DNA from: Pegea sp. RAD2-039
Taxonomy: Eukaryota; Chordata; Thaliacea; Salpida; Salpidae
Direction of reading: 5' to 3'
NCBI GenBank assembly: GCA_034620365.1
Contig: JAQGEQ010000071.1
Span: forward strand, 6,071,484-6,135,483
Length of the DNA: 64,000 nt
This document shows, one piece after another, positions 24,707-38,000 of the stretch. The notes under the pieces are model-generated. The model saw only the letters and a list, made by a program, of their open reading frames with translations, was not told the DNA's origin and ran no database searches. The translations under genes and the position numbers were made by a program. Each line of letters begins with the position of its first letter. Positions within the stretch are counted from its first letter, which is position 1.

Positions 24707-25953
24707 TCTTCAAATTGTTTTCTGAATATTAAAACAAACTTTAATAACTATATAAAGTTTCAAATAAAAAATTCTTACCATAAGACAAAATTAATCCAAT
24801 AATTCTGAAAATTTTTACCGAATTTTACTAAGTTATTATTTTAAATAAATTTCAAATTAGCTACTAGTTGATAGTATGATGTTTGAAAAATCATTTTTAT
24901 TAAAACTTTCTTGTAAAGTTTGCAAAAAAATTATGTTAATTAAAAATCTCTACAAAAAAAATACTATTGTGAACATTTTTAATTATAAAAAATCGAAATA
25001 AACATAAAATAACAATTTTTGTTAACTTTTCTAATTATTTGGAAATGTTTTTTCTAAAAATTCTTACTGACAATTCATACAAATATGGCTTTTTAATAAC
25101 TTGGCTTTGATAAAAAATATAGTTTTTTTCAAATGATTTTTATGAACGATGCATTAGTAAGTTTTACTTTTTTGTGGAAACTTTATCAATAGTTTTTATG
25201 AATTAATTTTTAATGATTTACAAAGGAATCTAAAATTGCAAATCATTTTATATCAAAACATTGATTTAAACATTAAATATTACAAAACGAAGAAAAGATC
25301 TAGTTAAAAAATTAAAATGTTTTTTCTGATTTTCAGTCAAACTGTTACATTCAGCTTTTACTGTCTTAACAAGAATATTTTCTTATTATTTCGTTTTCCT
25401 CATCTCTTCTTGAAGAGTTTTTTGAGTAGTAAGTAGCAGATGGTTTCATTTGCTTTACGATTATTAAGTTTTTGAAAATTAATTGGACATATTTGATAGT
25501 ATCAAATCGACCAGACAAGTTTTTTTAGAAAATAGATAACTCAATCAAGGTTGAAATATATACAATTAAAATTATTATTAAGTTTAAATCAGTGATATTT
25601 TGTAAAGTAATTTTAGTAATGTGTTTGCAGCTTTTAATTCTAATAAAAATATTAGCTCGATTTTATAAAAAATTTCTAGAGATCCTTCATTGTCAGCTTA
25701 CTAGAAGCAAGTGAATCTTTAGCGCTATTGGTATATTCAAAGGCTAAAAACAAGATTTGTTATTTTGATATTATTAATTAAAAAGTTTTACAACTAATGA
25801 TATCCAATCAAATTTTAATTTAAAATATTAAAAAACGCTTTTTAAATATTGATAACGAAAATTTGATTTGAACTAATTATGATGTCATAAGTGGCATTGT
25901 CTTTTTTTTGTATTTTGTTTAATAGATTATTTTTAAAAAGTCGCAACTTGAAA
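24707..25953. other. AT-rich divergent intergenic region
   Basis: It separates the minus-strand secreted-protein gene from the plus-strand EF-hand gene, so both promoters lie here. I see no gene or structured RNA. Confidence 0.45.
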
Positions 25954-28900
25954 ATGTCGACCGAAAAACAACAACCAAGCAAATTAGCTACTTACAAAAC
26001 CAAAGGTTATGGTTACACTAATTTGCCAGATATTAAAAAGTGAGTAGAAGTTTTATTAACATTTACGCTTTTAAAAAGTATGTTTTATAAGATGTTTTTT
26101 TGAAAGATTATTTAGTTTGTGGTTTCAAACGTTATAGTTTGAATTTTATAGAGCTGAGTTTTTATGCCTTAATTGTAAAAAATTGAACTCTCTTTAAATT
26201 TTATTACCAAAGGTGTAATCATATTTGTCGTTCAAACACAAGTTAGAATTTTTAGTACAAGTGTAAACTCATAAACATAATATTTGACCCAATATAGGTT
26301 AAAAAAAGCTTAAAAAGTGACTTTTATAAAAGATACAAGATTTAAAATAAATTTTTAAACATCTATTTTAATAAACTCCTCTTTTTAAAGTGTGAAAGGT
26401 GTATTAGCTAGCTATAGATATCAAAATCATGTCACTGTTTATTCTCCCTGTGCAGCTAAACAAACTTCAAAAAATGCCAAGTATTTTTCTGCACAACCTG
26501 GTAAGTTGCCTTTTATTGAAGTTCAAACTAAAAAATTAAATATCCGTTCAACAGCTGTGTGTCCTCATATGGTAAGGCCAAAAACGAAGACACAATTTAT
26601 GGAATATTACAAAATGATGGCAGTTGATTGGTATGATCATCATAAAAGTCTGTTATGTGTCACAGACTGTAATGATAGAGGTTCAAAATGCCAAGAACTA
26701 AACGAAAGTATTGACGGAATCACTAAACGAATAGAAGATCTACATTTTAACTCAGAAAAAAGAAATTCGTTGAAATCAAATCAGTTCCCTAAAATCGACG
26801 CTAAAAAGAAAACCCCCCAAAACAAGAAACGCCGTTCACTAGTAGACCAGAAACCAACATCGAAACTGCTTCAGAGTTTAAATAAAAAGCCACAAATTAA
26901 GTTTAAAGCCGAAGTGTTAAAAAAATCAGAGAAAAACGAATCCGACAAAAAAACTTTAGTTTCTTCACTGAAAGTGGCCACTAGAAAAAACATCAGAAGA
27001 CCCAGTTGGTTAGGAAGGGTAGTCGAGTAAGGCAAACTACTCTGCATTAATGGGCCTCTAATTCGTATTTTTACAGCGTTAACCTTCCTAATCCATCAGG
27101 TAATACTGATGATGCGACTGAAAGTTCGAAAACTGAGTCTCAATTAGATTCAAAACGGTTTCAGATACATTTAACTTCTGAAGAAGAAAAAGGTAAGATT
27201 AAATCTCAACTCCAAAAAAGTAAAAAGCCAATTTGAGCATTTTTCAGCATTTCAAGAAATGTTTAAATTATTTGATATCAATGAAGACAGTCACATTAGC
27301 AAGATTGAAATGTTGAAAGTTTTTCAATGCTTTGATTTTGTAGTTAACGAGCAAGATGTTGATATCTTAATGAAAGGTTTAGATGTGATTGGTATGAAAA
27401 GATGGAATCCTTTTTTGCATCAATCAATCTTTTTCTGATTTCATTTAAATTTTAGGTGGAGAACTTTGCAGCTTTAAAGATTTCATTCAATTTTATGTCA
27501 ATATCAACAACTTTGTCGATTATATAGGTAAGTTAATAATTAACTTTTAAACCAGCTAACTGGTTATTTATGAACCAGATAACTGGTTATTTATGAACCA
27601 GCTCTTTTTCAGTCCCACCAGTTATTGATGCTTCTGGAAAACCTCATCGGAAGTTGATGACAGTCATGTTCAGTTTTCTAGGAGAAGTTATTCATAAAAA
27701 AGTTCTTTCTCAAAAATACACGATTCCTCTACGTCAGTAAGTGACGTCACAACACATCTTTTTCGCGTCTTTTATTCGCGCGTTTCATTCAACAGATTTT
27801 TCGCGAAACAATTTGATGGAGCGATAAAGTCACATCCGAGACTTGATGGAAAATACGGCTTGGAACCGTGGAGTCCTCCGGTGAGGATGTACGGAGCGAG
27901 CGGCGGCGAATTACGTCATCGATTACGCGATGAACACAACAAAATAAAAGCTGCAAAGAAAAGCGGTGAGCTGGCGGTTGTCATGGGGACGATTAATCGA
28001 GAATTATCGCGTAATGATTAGGCGAAAGAAGAAGATCTACTCTAACTGAAGAACAACTGAAAGTTCTTCTGAATCCACCGTACCCTCGCGCCCCTGTTTC
28101 CGATTACTTCGACGAGAAGCAGCGATTGAGTAAGCACTGATTCAGATCTTCATCCTAAAGACTTTTTTTTGGGAGCAGGTCATCTTCCAGTGAGATTACG
28201 AGAAGAGCTTAAAGCAAGATCGGAACGTGAAGATGAACATTTAGAGAAATTGATGAAAGGAAGATTTGATAAATCTTCGAGATCTAAGATGATTGGGAAG
28301 GCGAAAGAAGAGATGAGATTGGGCCGCCTCAATCGAAGGAAGAAACTCGTCATCATCTTCCGACCGTTCGCGAAGAAGAAGAAGATGATAAGCGCGCGAT
28401 TCATGCCATATATCATGCCGTGGGAAAAACATCGAATCGAATATAAGAAGTGGGAACCGAGAAAGTCATTTGAGGAGCTTGTAAGTGACTTCATCGCGCG
28501 TTTTTGATTCTTTAAAACGCTTTGAAACGCTTTCTAGAGTCCTGAAGCTTCTTTTAATGTTCTAAGAAGTTACTCGAAGATTTTTTCAATCAAAAAGGTG
28601 CACGCCTCAAAACGTCACTAAATCCACGCCGTTTAAACTTTCATCACAGGATGGCAGTAGACATCAATTGAAACCGCGAAAACCGCGTGGCGAAATCGAT
28701 CACAACGCCTTTTTCTGTTACCAACGATTCGTCTCCGTTTCATCGCGAAGTTACACCTACGATTTCGTAATTGATCTCCCTGGCAACAAAACCGAATGGC
28801 CAGTTGATCAACTACTCAAGCTTCGCAAGCGCGTAAGTCGTCATGACGTCACAACCGCTCGTCACCAACTTCTCGTGTCTTGCAGTTGTCAATAGCAACC

Positions 28901-29200
28901 GAGCGATTCAACAAAAAAGTTTCGGAGAAAAAACGACGGAATTTAGTCGCTCATTTCATCGATTTGTATCTCTGTCGATTCCTCACTAAAAACCTCTATG
29001 AACGCTTCCAGCAGGTGACGTCATCGCGTTTGTGACGTCACGCGAGTTGAAAAACGTTTTGCTTGCAGGTTTATTGCGACTACAGTTGTTCAGAACCGGA
29101 GAACGCTGCTAGGATCAGCACGAAATGGTTAAAAAAGGCGATTAATTGCGCTGGTTTCCGTCTACGATGTGCTGAATCCGCCTTTTTCATGCGCGAGTGA
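25954..29200 (+). CDS. EF-hand protein of unknown function, about 12 exons
   Basis: I do not recognise the family. In-frame exons start with MSTEKQQPSKLATYK (25954), then a long exon from about 26390 (GVLASYRYQNHVTVYSP; a basic Lys-rich second half) to 27027. The next exons give FQEMFKLFDINEDSHISKIEM (about 27250-27330), a canonical Ca2+-binding EF-hand loop D-I-N-E-D-S-H-I-S-K-I-E, followed by a degenerate second hand (LDVIGGELCSFKDFIQFY). Then come GKYGLEPWSPPVRMYG (about 27870), a Lys/Arg/Glu-rich coiled part (28170-28480), IDHNAFFCYQRFVSV (about 28710) and a Cys-containing C-terminus ending FFMRE at a TGA (29198-29200). Introns are short and several carry TGACGTCA. The total is about 700-750 residues, with no signal peptide or membrane segment. 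GC content rises towards the 3' end. Confidence 0.75.
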
Positions 29201-29567
29201 CTCCAGCGTTCGTGACGTCATAATTGATAATTAAATAGAATAAGATAGTTGGCGAAATAATAAAGTTAATTAGAAGTTAGATTGAATGTTGGTGATTTGT
29301 AGAAAAATATTCAAATTTCCTTCTTCAACAGTGCATTGTGGGTAATTTGTCACGTGACTACTAATTTGCATAATTGATCTCACGTGACCGCTTGCGTCTA
29401 ATCTTTAGGAAAATTTTCAAAACCATCTGAAGTATTCAGAAATTTTCAAAATAAATTGAAATTGATTGATGACGTCACCATGACGTCATCAGATCCAGCA
29501 GCAAAAAGCTTTTAAAGATGAGAAGAAAACAGATAAAAGATCATGCATCAAAAAAAAGAAGATTTCT
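29201..29567. other. Convergent intergenic region
   Basis: It is the shared 3' flank of the EF-hand gene (+) and the aquaglyceroporin gene (-). It holds several TGACGTCA palindromes near 29212-29490 and no gene. Confidence 0.5.
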
Positions 29568-30760
29568 TCAGAATTTAGTGGATTCAGCAGCTTCAGTTGT
29601 TTGTGTCTCAGTTAAATGGATTCCAACAGCAAGTTGATAGATTAAAGCTCCTAAAACTGCTCCAATAGTCGGTCCAATAATCGGGACCCAAAACCAGTAG
29701 TCATAGCAACTAGAAAATAGATACAAAAACGTAGATGTAAAATGGGTCATTAACTTACGTGAATACTTCAGGACCATAACCGACAGCATAGGTAAAGAGA
29801 CGCGGCCCTATATCGCGCGCTGGGTTAATAGCGTATCCACTATTCAGACCATATGATAAACCTGCAAACAGCTGTGTTCATTCAAGCGGAACGAGGTTGA
29901 AGTGAAACTGACCAATCACAAAGACGATAAAACCAATCAGTAAAGGTGTCAAGCCGTCGATAATTTTCGGTTTCTTTTTATCAGTCACCGTTAAGATTAA
30001 ACCGGACAACAAAGCAGTCCCCAAAACCTGTCAAAGGTTGGATGATGAGTTCACTGATGACGTCACCTACCTGGTCCCAAAGTCCGTTAGAGATGGACAA
30101 GTAGGAACTGGGATAAGTGGAAAATATGCCAGCAGTTGCTGTTGGGCCAATCACTGTCCTTGTTCCATTATCAAAAGCGTTGATCGCATCTGAGTGATGA
30201 CGTCATCAGAAGTTTGATTAGAAGAAAATGGCTTTTACCGTAATAGGCCGAGAAAACTGCGGCCCCTGAAACAAAACCACCAAAAATTTGCGCCAGAATG
30301 TACAAGGGTAGTTTCCACAAGGGGATTTTCCCCATCAGTGAAAATACAACCGACATAGCCGGGTTTAAATGTGCGCCTGAACACAAAAAAGTAAAAAATT
30401 GAACAGCTAGATTTAAGATTACCTGAAACGCCCTCAGCTACATAGATTGCCATGGCAACGCCGATTCCAAATGCCCAATTAATCGAGATGAAACCTCCAT
30501 TTTTGGTGTTGCTAAGAACGCTTTGGGCAACCGCCCCATTTCCAAATGTCTAAAGATTTATTTAGAAGTGATTTTTTGCGGGGAGAATCTTACTGTTAAT
30601 ATAAAGACTCCAAGAGATTCGGCTAACATCTCCCTGATGATCGGAGACTTGATCTTTAAAGTTGAGATGAATTGTTGGAACCTTGACGCTATTAAAGAAT
30701 AGAAAATAAAAAATTTGAATATCTTGAGATTCAAGACTAACCAGAAAAAGTTTCTTCCAT
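29568..30760 (-). CDS. Aquaglyceroporin (MIP family), 8 exons
   Basis: This is a plasma-membrane channel for water, glycerol and small solutes. The start at 30760 gives MEETFS, then [13 protein letters not shown] (helix 1), [20 protein letters not shown], and the first pore motif in GAHLNPAMS. Next come [34 protein letters not shown] (loop C), [20 protein letters not shown] and the second pore motif in [37 protein letters not shown] is the last helix, and the tail ends TESTKF-type at 29568. The Asp after the second NPAR (NPARD) marks the glycerol-permeable subfamily (AQP3/7/9/10-like) rather than water-only aquaporins. About 285 residues, a normal length. Several introns contain TGACGTCA. Confidence 0.93.
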
Positions 30761-31357
30761 TTCTAAACTAAAAAAATTTGCTCGCAGAAAACTAAAAGTT
30801 AAAACAACAAGTAGATATGTGTTTGATGTTTTATATTCTTTACAAGTCACCTGATTAAAAAGTTGATCAATTATTTAAAAGCGCAAAAGCGTTTTCGCGT
30901 CAACCAATCACTACAAGTCAAATATCAAATTTGTTGATTTAATTCTTCAAATTTACTTTGAAAATAAAAAAAATACTGAAAATTGAGTTTGCTGTTTTAA
31001 GAGCTCGATTTTTATGGTTTAATTTTTCATGAAAATCAACAAATTAAAAATTCAATTTATTTTGAAACGTGACAATTTTCGTCCAATCAGAAACCTTTAT
31101 TTAAACATCACTTAAAATAATCACAAATTCAAATTTCTTTTTTATTACAACGAAATGATTGAATAAAATTGTTTATCGAGATGATGACTGATTGGTTGCT
31201 AGGTAACCGCACTAACAACGCCACAAAACTGATTTTTAAAGACAACTTGAGAAAATGGAGTGATGAAGTAGCAGAGAAGTTCGATTGAGGGCAAATGGAT
31301 GACGTCATAGCAGCTGATAGTGGCAAGATGATGATGTAAGGTTGTCATGACAACAAG
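30761..31357. other. Intergenic region, promoter side of the aquaglyceroporin gene
   Basis: It lies between two minus-strand genes. It should hold the aquaglyceroporin promoter and the 3' UTR of the Rabin8-like gene. The open frame at 31129-31326 is not convincing. Confidence 0.4.
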
Positions 31358-32617
31358 CTAATTGATGATTTCACACAAACGACTTCCTATTCTCGACAAC
31401 GCCATCTGGCGACGGTGGATGACGATTTCATCGTAAATTCGATCGACTAGAAGCGCGAAAACGCGAATTAGTAAAAATCTGGAAGCATGGAGACTCTGAA
31501 ACCTTCATATTTAATGATTCCTTTGATGAGGTAGCGAAGAAAATTGAAGAAATCACAAACTTCGGTGATCTAAACACAAAAAGTGAAGTTTCCATCGAAA
31601 CCATCGATGTTAAAACGAACTCGTTGCCTTGCCAACGACGAAACGGGCATCCAGTCGTCACTGTGATCACTCAAGCGTAACTTGTACTTGCAGATGACGT
31701 CATTCCGCGTCAAGGCACATATTCTGAAATTATGAATGAATGATGACGTCACGACGAGTAAGGAGAAAGTGACTTTTTGAATGAAGTTAGTGGCTCGATA
31801 CAAAGTTGGTTGCTATGAATAGCGGCAGAGATTCTGGTTGTTATGGCGTCGTTGGTGAACTGTAGACATGGAAGAATGTCTTCAGCGAGGATACGAGATA
31901 AAAATGTTGAGTCTTTGAAGATTTTGCAGGTTGCTAAGTGACGTAATTGAGATGTATGATCTTGCAGACATTCACAAAGGTGTGGATGACGTGTTAAGGT
32001 GTTTACCCATTCGTGAAACTCTTTGTAGAAAAGGTAATTGATCTGTTAATAGCGGATGTTGACGTAGAAGTAAACAACTTTCAGTTTTTACCTCGAATTC
32101 CTGATTTTTAATTTTTTTATTTTCTTTTTTTCGGAAATTTCCATTTAAAATGTTGGAAACTAAAAAAATGTAAACTTTAAAATTCATCTAAAATAAAATC
32201 ATCAGATATTTACGCGAGCTTTTGATTGGTTTACTATTTGATGACGTCACAGCTTTCAACGTCAAAACCTCAGTTTTCAGCGCATCAATCTTTAAATAAA
32301 GATCTGATATTAGAGAAGATAGAACAAGATGTCTTTTATCTACTTCTCCATTAGCTGCCGTGATCTGCTTTTGAGCAGTAAAAACTTGACCATGAGCTGT
32401 TTGGACAATTTTGTTTGCTTCTTCAAAAACAGAAGCTGTTAGGTCCTGAACTTCATCTTCTAGTTTTATTCTTATCAATTTTAATTGTTCACATTCTTCA
32501 CATTTCAGGGTTAGTTTCTAATCATTGAAAAGATCATTTATTTTATATTTAGAAATCTTTTCAACTAACCTCTTGGACTTCTATCAATTCTTTTTCTAGT
32601 TCTTCAAGTTTTTTCAT
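31358..32617 (-). CDS. RAB3IP: Rabin8/GRAB-type Rab guanine-nucleotide exchange factor
   Basis: Proteins of this family (RAB3IP, RAB3IL1, yeast Sec2p) exchange GDP for GTP on RAB8-type GTPases in exocytosis and ciliogenesis. Starting at 32617 (MKKLEELEKELIEVQE), the protein forms a continuous coiled coil with the Sec2 signature CEECEQLKLIRIKLEDEVQD, then LTASVFEEANKIV, AEKQ-like TAQKQITAANGE, and after a short intron IDALKTEVLTLK. Downstream exons give FHEWVNTL, SRILAEDILPCLQFTNDAI, SAAIHSNQLCIEPL and a C-terminal block CALTRNDVICKYKLRLSD...HRRQMALSRIG ending at a TAG (31358-31360). This order matches the family from GEF domain to C-terminus. It seems short (about 300 residues), and an upstream exon may exist because an acceptor-like CAG precedes the chosen ATG. 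Confidence 0.85.
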
Positions 32618-34250
32618 ATTTGAAAAACTCTGAAAATAATTGAAATAGAATTAATGAATTATTTAGATTGTCAAATATGAAAATTATTGGAATTACTTAA
32701 GCTATTGAGTTTAAATATTTTATGAGTCAACCCATAATTATACATTTTAAAAAAGCTTTTATTTATATATCATTAAAAATTGTTTTAAAAACATTCTGAT
32801 TTATAGTCTTATGTAATTACTTTCTTAAACAAATTTGTAGAAAAACATTTGATTAAAACAAACAAAAAAAAACTATTAATACTTGAAAAAAAATAAGGAA
32901 CTTTCTCATAAGCAATAAGTATTTGTTTTTAAATTAAGCAACAACTAAAGTATTAAAAACATTTTTCTTATTATTTTTTGCAAATTGAATTATACTTTTA
33001 TTTTATAAAATCATTTTTCAAGCATTTTGCAAATTTTCTATAATCCAATTATAGAACAAAAAATTTTTTTTTAATTTTAAATACTTTAGGTTATATTTAA
33101 AACTTAAAAATGTAAAAATATGAAATTAACATTTAAAAAATTATTAGAATAAAAAACAATATCTTTAATTTTATAAAATTAAATAATTTAAAATTAAATT
33201 TTTATATTTTTTGACTAGTTTCAAAGTTTTAATAAAAACGTTTTCGAATAAAATCTCACTAAAAAATTTTCAGGAAATTAATTGAATGAAAAACTGACAA
33301 TTTTAAAAAATATTTTAGAATAAAAACTGACAATTTATTACTAATAAAATGAATAACTGCTGGTTTTCCAATTTCAATTTTCACTACTGTCATGCTCCGA
33401 TGACTAAATTTTATCAAAATATTTATAGAAAAAAATGATTTCTTTTAATTAATGAATGATTAAAATATTTTTATAATTTTATTACTTATATTAATTTTAT
33501 TACCTTGATAATGTATTTTTCATGTTATATGTGCGTGTCGTTTTTTTATGATTGTAATTTATAGTAATTAAAACATTTGAATGATGAAATATTTTTATCT
33601 AAAAAAAATGAATTATTAATTTTGATAAATAATGAAAGATAAATTATTCTTCAATTTCATTTGAGTAATTTTATTGCACATAGATTTTAGTCACTGCAAA
33701 GTTGGTCATAATATTCGTGATAACTGATATTTTATCAACTTCATAAATTCTATTGTAGATTTCAAGTAATAATAACTTTTCTTTCAAAATTTTAGATGTT
33801 ACGTTTTTATTTGAAATATAAAATCGATGTAATTATATCAAGTTTTAGAATTATTCATTATTAAATTATCTTCATCAAATAACTGAATATCTGGAGAAAC
33901 AATCACAGATTTCTAACTTTTCACTGAAATATATTTTTAATAAAACAAAAATAATTGCAATTAAATCAATTAACGACCTCAACTTTCCTTCAACTGATTT
34001 CTAATTTTATTACAGCATTATTGGTTAGTTCCTTCTTTGAAATATTAAATCGTTGTCATTCGGGCGATGATGACGCTCGAATATTTTCTAGAAACTTTTA
34101 GGCAAATATAAACAATAACTTCGATTACTAATCATATGACACAAACAACTACTTCCGCCTCTATGTGAAAACATTAATGTTTCCGGTTTTATTTGTTATT
34201 TCCTCTGCTGATATTTGATTACTGAACTTCTTGAGGGCTACGCGCGACGT
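32618..34250. other. AT-rich intergenic region
   Basis: About 1.6 kb of very AT-rich sequence with no supported gene. It may contain an upstream exon or the promoter of the Rabin8-like gene. Confidence 0.4.
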
Positions 34251-34254
34251 TTTG

Positions 34255-34680
34255 ACATCCTCAAGTAATTCTAGGCTCAGTGTTGCTGGGTACATATGAC
34301 CCGCTTTGGGCAAAAACGGGTATCAAAGCGAGATATGTGCCAGGACAGAAGTGATAAATATCCAGTTGTTGTCCATGTAACAGGATTCCACTCTCCACGC
34401 CAACCAGATTATGCAGCGGAATAGAAGGACTGATACAGTTGCACCCAGTTGGCGTCGCAGAAGTTGTCAGATTAACACTGATTACAGTGACGAACTGCAT
34501 ATAGGGTTTTAACTTCGGAGTTTTGCGTCTTCTAGAAGTGTTGTCGTTAACCAGACTCACATGTCCCTTCTACCCGGGTTTCTTATCGACTTTTCTTTGT
34601 CGCAAATATCAGTTTGCCTGGACTCGAACCAGGAGCCTCCATGATAGACAACTTAGACAGACGGTTAAAGACATTTTTAT
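34255..34680 (-). mobile_element. tRNA-derived SINE, copy 2 (intergenic, longer)
   Basis: It is homologous to 20385-20580 over 34408-34590 and extends about 150 bp further to the left. On minus it carries a perfect RNA polymerase III B box GGTTCGAGTCC (34620-34630) inside a perfect T-arm-like hairpin (CCTGG, 7-nt loop, CCAGG). An A-box-like TGTCTAAGTTG (34649-34659) lies upstream. The A-to-B gap is only about 18 nt, so this is not a functional tRNA gene, but it is a good SINE head. Confidence 0.7.
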
Positions 34681-35033
34681 ATCGAAGAAGGAACTTTCTG
34701 TTGCATCTCTTAATTAGAGAAAAGATTAGAATCCTCAAAATGTTGCTCTTTATTCAATCTCATCAAATCTTATCTTTTGATAAACTGTAATTTACGATTT
34801 ATAAGTAGGTGATGTTCATTTAAGTTCCACAAAGACACAAAAAGATGAAGAAATCGCTGAAGAAGAAGACGTCATCGGAACTGAAATTTTTTATTTCGAA
34901 TTTTGCAAATTGGACGAAATATTCTGATTGAAAAAGGAAAATTACAGAAAGATAAAAGGTCGCCAGCAGATGACGTCACAGTCGACAAATCGCCTGAAAT
35001 TCACAACTATATACAACAAATGGTTTGATAACG

Positions 35034-38000
35034 TCAGAGTGCCAGCAGCTTGGTGACGTCATCACCGGATAGCTCCGGGAAAGAAGATCGCCAGTACGAG
35101 AAGTCAGAAAAGTTTTGATGTTGGATGGAGTCTTGAGAGGCAAGTGGGAAGAAGTTGTCCGCGATCTCACCTAAATCCGTCAACCTGCAAGTGATGACGT
35201 CACAACTCGGTTGCGTGAGGCGATGACGTCATAGTTACGTAGTAGTGTAAGCAGGAAGTTGTTCTTGCTTCAATTCGCCGCGATGGTTTATCGTGAACAT
35301 CCGGTCTGGGGGAATTCCCACCGCCGTGTACGAGAGGACATCCTGATGAAGATGACGTGATGAGATGACGTCATCACTGAGCACAGGTAGTCATAGTTAC
35401 GCTTGTTTTGTTGCCGAATCCAGCGTAGAAGGGATTGCCAACTGGGAAAAGAGCTTTAATGTCCTGGAGGCATTCAATTTTGAACTTTTCTGGCTTCTTC
35501 TCGATCACTTCTCTAAAGATGAAGATCAAGATGAGGATCAGGATGAAGATCAGGAAGATCAAACCTTCGGAAAGCGATCATAAGAGATGTAGGTGAGAGT
35601 AGAAGAGGTCCTGGAGGTAGAGTTACTCCTCTTTGATTAATCCAATTTAAATATCCTTTAGTCATTGATGCTTGACCAATCGCTCGAGCCGACAAATAGA
35701 TGAATTTGTAGCCGTTTCTATGACAACAAGTTACTTGACAACGAGTTGCAGTTGTTGCTGATTAGTTACTTGTTGATGTTGTGATACAATTGAGCAATCC
35801 CACCCTGCGTCCAGTCTTTGCCGACCACTGGTAAGATTTGTCCAAACACGTCCGATTTGGTGATGGTGCCATCAATATCAGACACGATGATCTTATCGGA
35901 ATGTTTCCATTTGTAGATCTGGGCGAGACATCTTTTGGTGCCCTGATATTGAGTTGTGACACTAAACGTGATGGTGTTTGCTCCTTCCTTCAATTTCAAC
36001 TTTTCCTGTAAACCAGTAACTAAGCAACCAGCTAGCAACCAGCAACCAGTCACTCACCAGCTGTTGTGACGTCAATCGCGTGGTTTTCCTCATCGCCTTC
36101 GGTGTCACGTGTTCTAGGGGCGGCGATGACGTCACTACATTGTCTTGTAATTGTGTTCTATTAAAAGATTAGATAAGAAAGTGATGAAGATCAGGAAGTG
36201 ATGAGGATCAGGAAGTGATGAGGATCAGGAAGTGATGAGGATCAGGAAGTGATGAAGATCAGGAAGTGATGAGGATTAGGAAGTGATGAGGATCAGGAAG
36301 TGATGAAGATCAGGAAGTGATGAGGATCAGGAAGTGATGAAGATCAGGAAGTGATGAGGATCAGGAAGTGATGAGGATCAGGAAGTGATGAGGATCAGGA
36401 AGTGATGAAGATCATGAAGTGATGAGGATCAGGAAGCAATGAAGATCAGGAAGTGATGAGGATCAGGAAGTAATGAAGATCAGGAAGTGATGAGGATCAG
36501 GAAGTGATGAAGATCAGGAAGTGATGAAGATCAGGAAGTGATGAGGATCAGTGAGTGATGAAGATCAGGAAGTGATGAGGATCAGGAAGTGATGAAGATC
36601 AGGAAGTGATGAAGATCAGGGAGTGATGAGGATCAGGAAGTGATGAGGAAGTGATGAGGATCAGGAAGTGATGCCTTACCCGCTAATATCTGTTGGGTCA
36701 TTAATGACATCTTCGATGACGTCAGCAACATCCGGGACACTCTGATCACTTTCCGAATTGATTCTTTTATCTGTAACAACAAGTTGATGCTGACGTCACT
36801 GATGACGTCACAAACCTTCAGGATGCTTCCTACGCCATAACCAGTTCATGATTCGGATAGGTTGTTGACTAGTGGCTGGGGACGGAAGGTTGGTTCGGAT
36901 GATATTGTCCACACAGTCCTGGTCCAGGGCAGTTAGTGTTTGTCTGTGTTAACTAATGGGACTGACCTGTGGTAGGTTTTGTTTGAAGATGGCCAGGCAG
37001 ACAATGAGGGCCTGGGCATTGGTCCAGTTGTAAAACTTGTCATCAATTCGAAATATCAAATTTGAGTCGTTTAAGAAAGTCATCGGGTTTTCAGAGAATT
37101 TCTCAAAAGTCACTAACTTCTCATCAAATTTACCTGGAAATTAATTAGTTGTGGGACAGGTGGTTTATGGACAAGGTGGTCACCTGCTTCAGGTGTGGTA
37201 CTGTTTGCAGGAAGTCCACATAAAGACATGGACAGATGTTCACTTGATCCGTTGTTGTTGGGTTCATTGCTGAAAATGTTTTTTTAATAGATGAATGTAA
37301 AATGGTCCGCAAACCAACCATGCCTCGTCCAAAAGGTCAGTACCACTGTCCGCGTCACTACCAACTGATACTGGTTCGTTACTGGTCACAAAAGAAGCTG
37401 ATGTGATGGTGTTGGTTGTGTTCTGGTGTTTAAATGGTTATCATCAAATGAAGATAAATTGATTTGAGATTACTTTTAAGTAAAGATCTGCCTGAGATGG
37501 ATCAAGATTCAAGACATCGTCGAGATAAAGACCTTCAGGAGTCTTTTGTTGACGCTGATTGGTTGTTTGAGCTGGTTGCTGATTGGTTGTTTGTTGAGGT
37601 GGTTGGTTTGCTGGTTGCTGATTGGTTGTTTGAGGTATTTGGTTTGCTGGTTGCTGATTGGTTGTTTGTTGAGGTATTTGGTTTGCTGGTTGCTGATTGG
37701 TTGTTTGTTGAGGTGTTTGGTTTGCTGGTTGCTGATTGGTTGTTTGAGATGGTTGGTTTGCTGGTTGCTGATTGGTTGTTGCTTGGTTAGTTACTTCGTT
37801 TACAAAATGAACTTTTGTTGAAGGTTCTGAGAAGCACCTGTAAAAGTAAACACCTTAAAAAAAGTCCTCAAAAACCACGTCACCTGCTTCTGCACCTGAG
37901 TCGTTCATTTTTGATGTCATCATCTGCAGAAAATTCAGGATCTGTAATCAAATCATCAAATGATCAAATGAAAGAAGAGTTAAGATGATCTACCATCATT

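Noticed and set aside
28180-28494. Minus-strand 104-codon ORF
   Set aside because: It is antisense to a conserved, correctly spliced exon of the EF-hand gene.
34600-34680. A functional tRNA gene on minus
   Set aside because: The B box and T arm are perfect, but no acceptor stem or normal anticodon arm can be drawn and the A-B spacing is too short; a SINE head fits better.
35365-35583. Plus-strand ORF with a DEDQ repeat
   Set aside because: It is antisense to lipin C-terminal exons ([16 protein letters not shown] on minus) and an intron of the GATGAAGATCAG type.
37464-37821. Plus-strand ORFs with repeated Leu/Val/Trp/Cys
   Set aside because: They are antisense to the coding Asn/Gln/Pro repeat of lipin, whose frame links to conserved lipin sequence.
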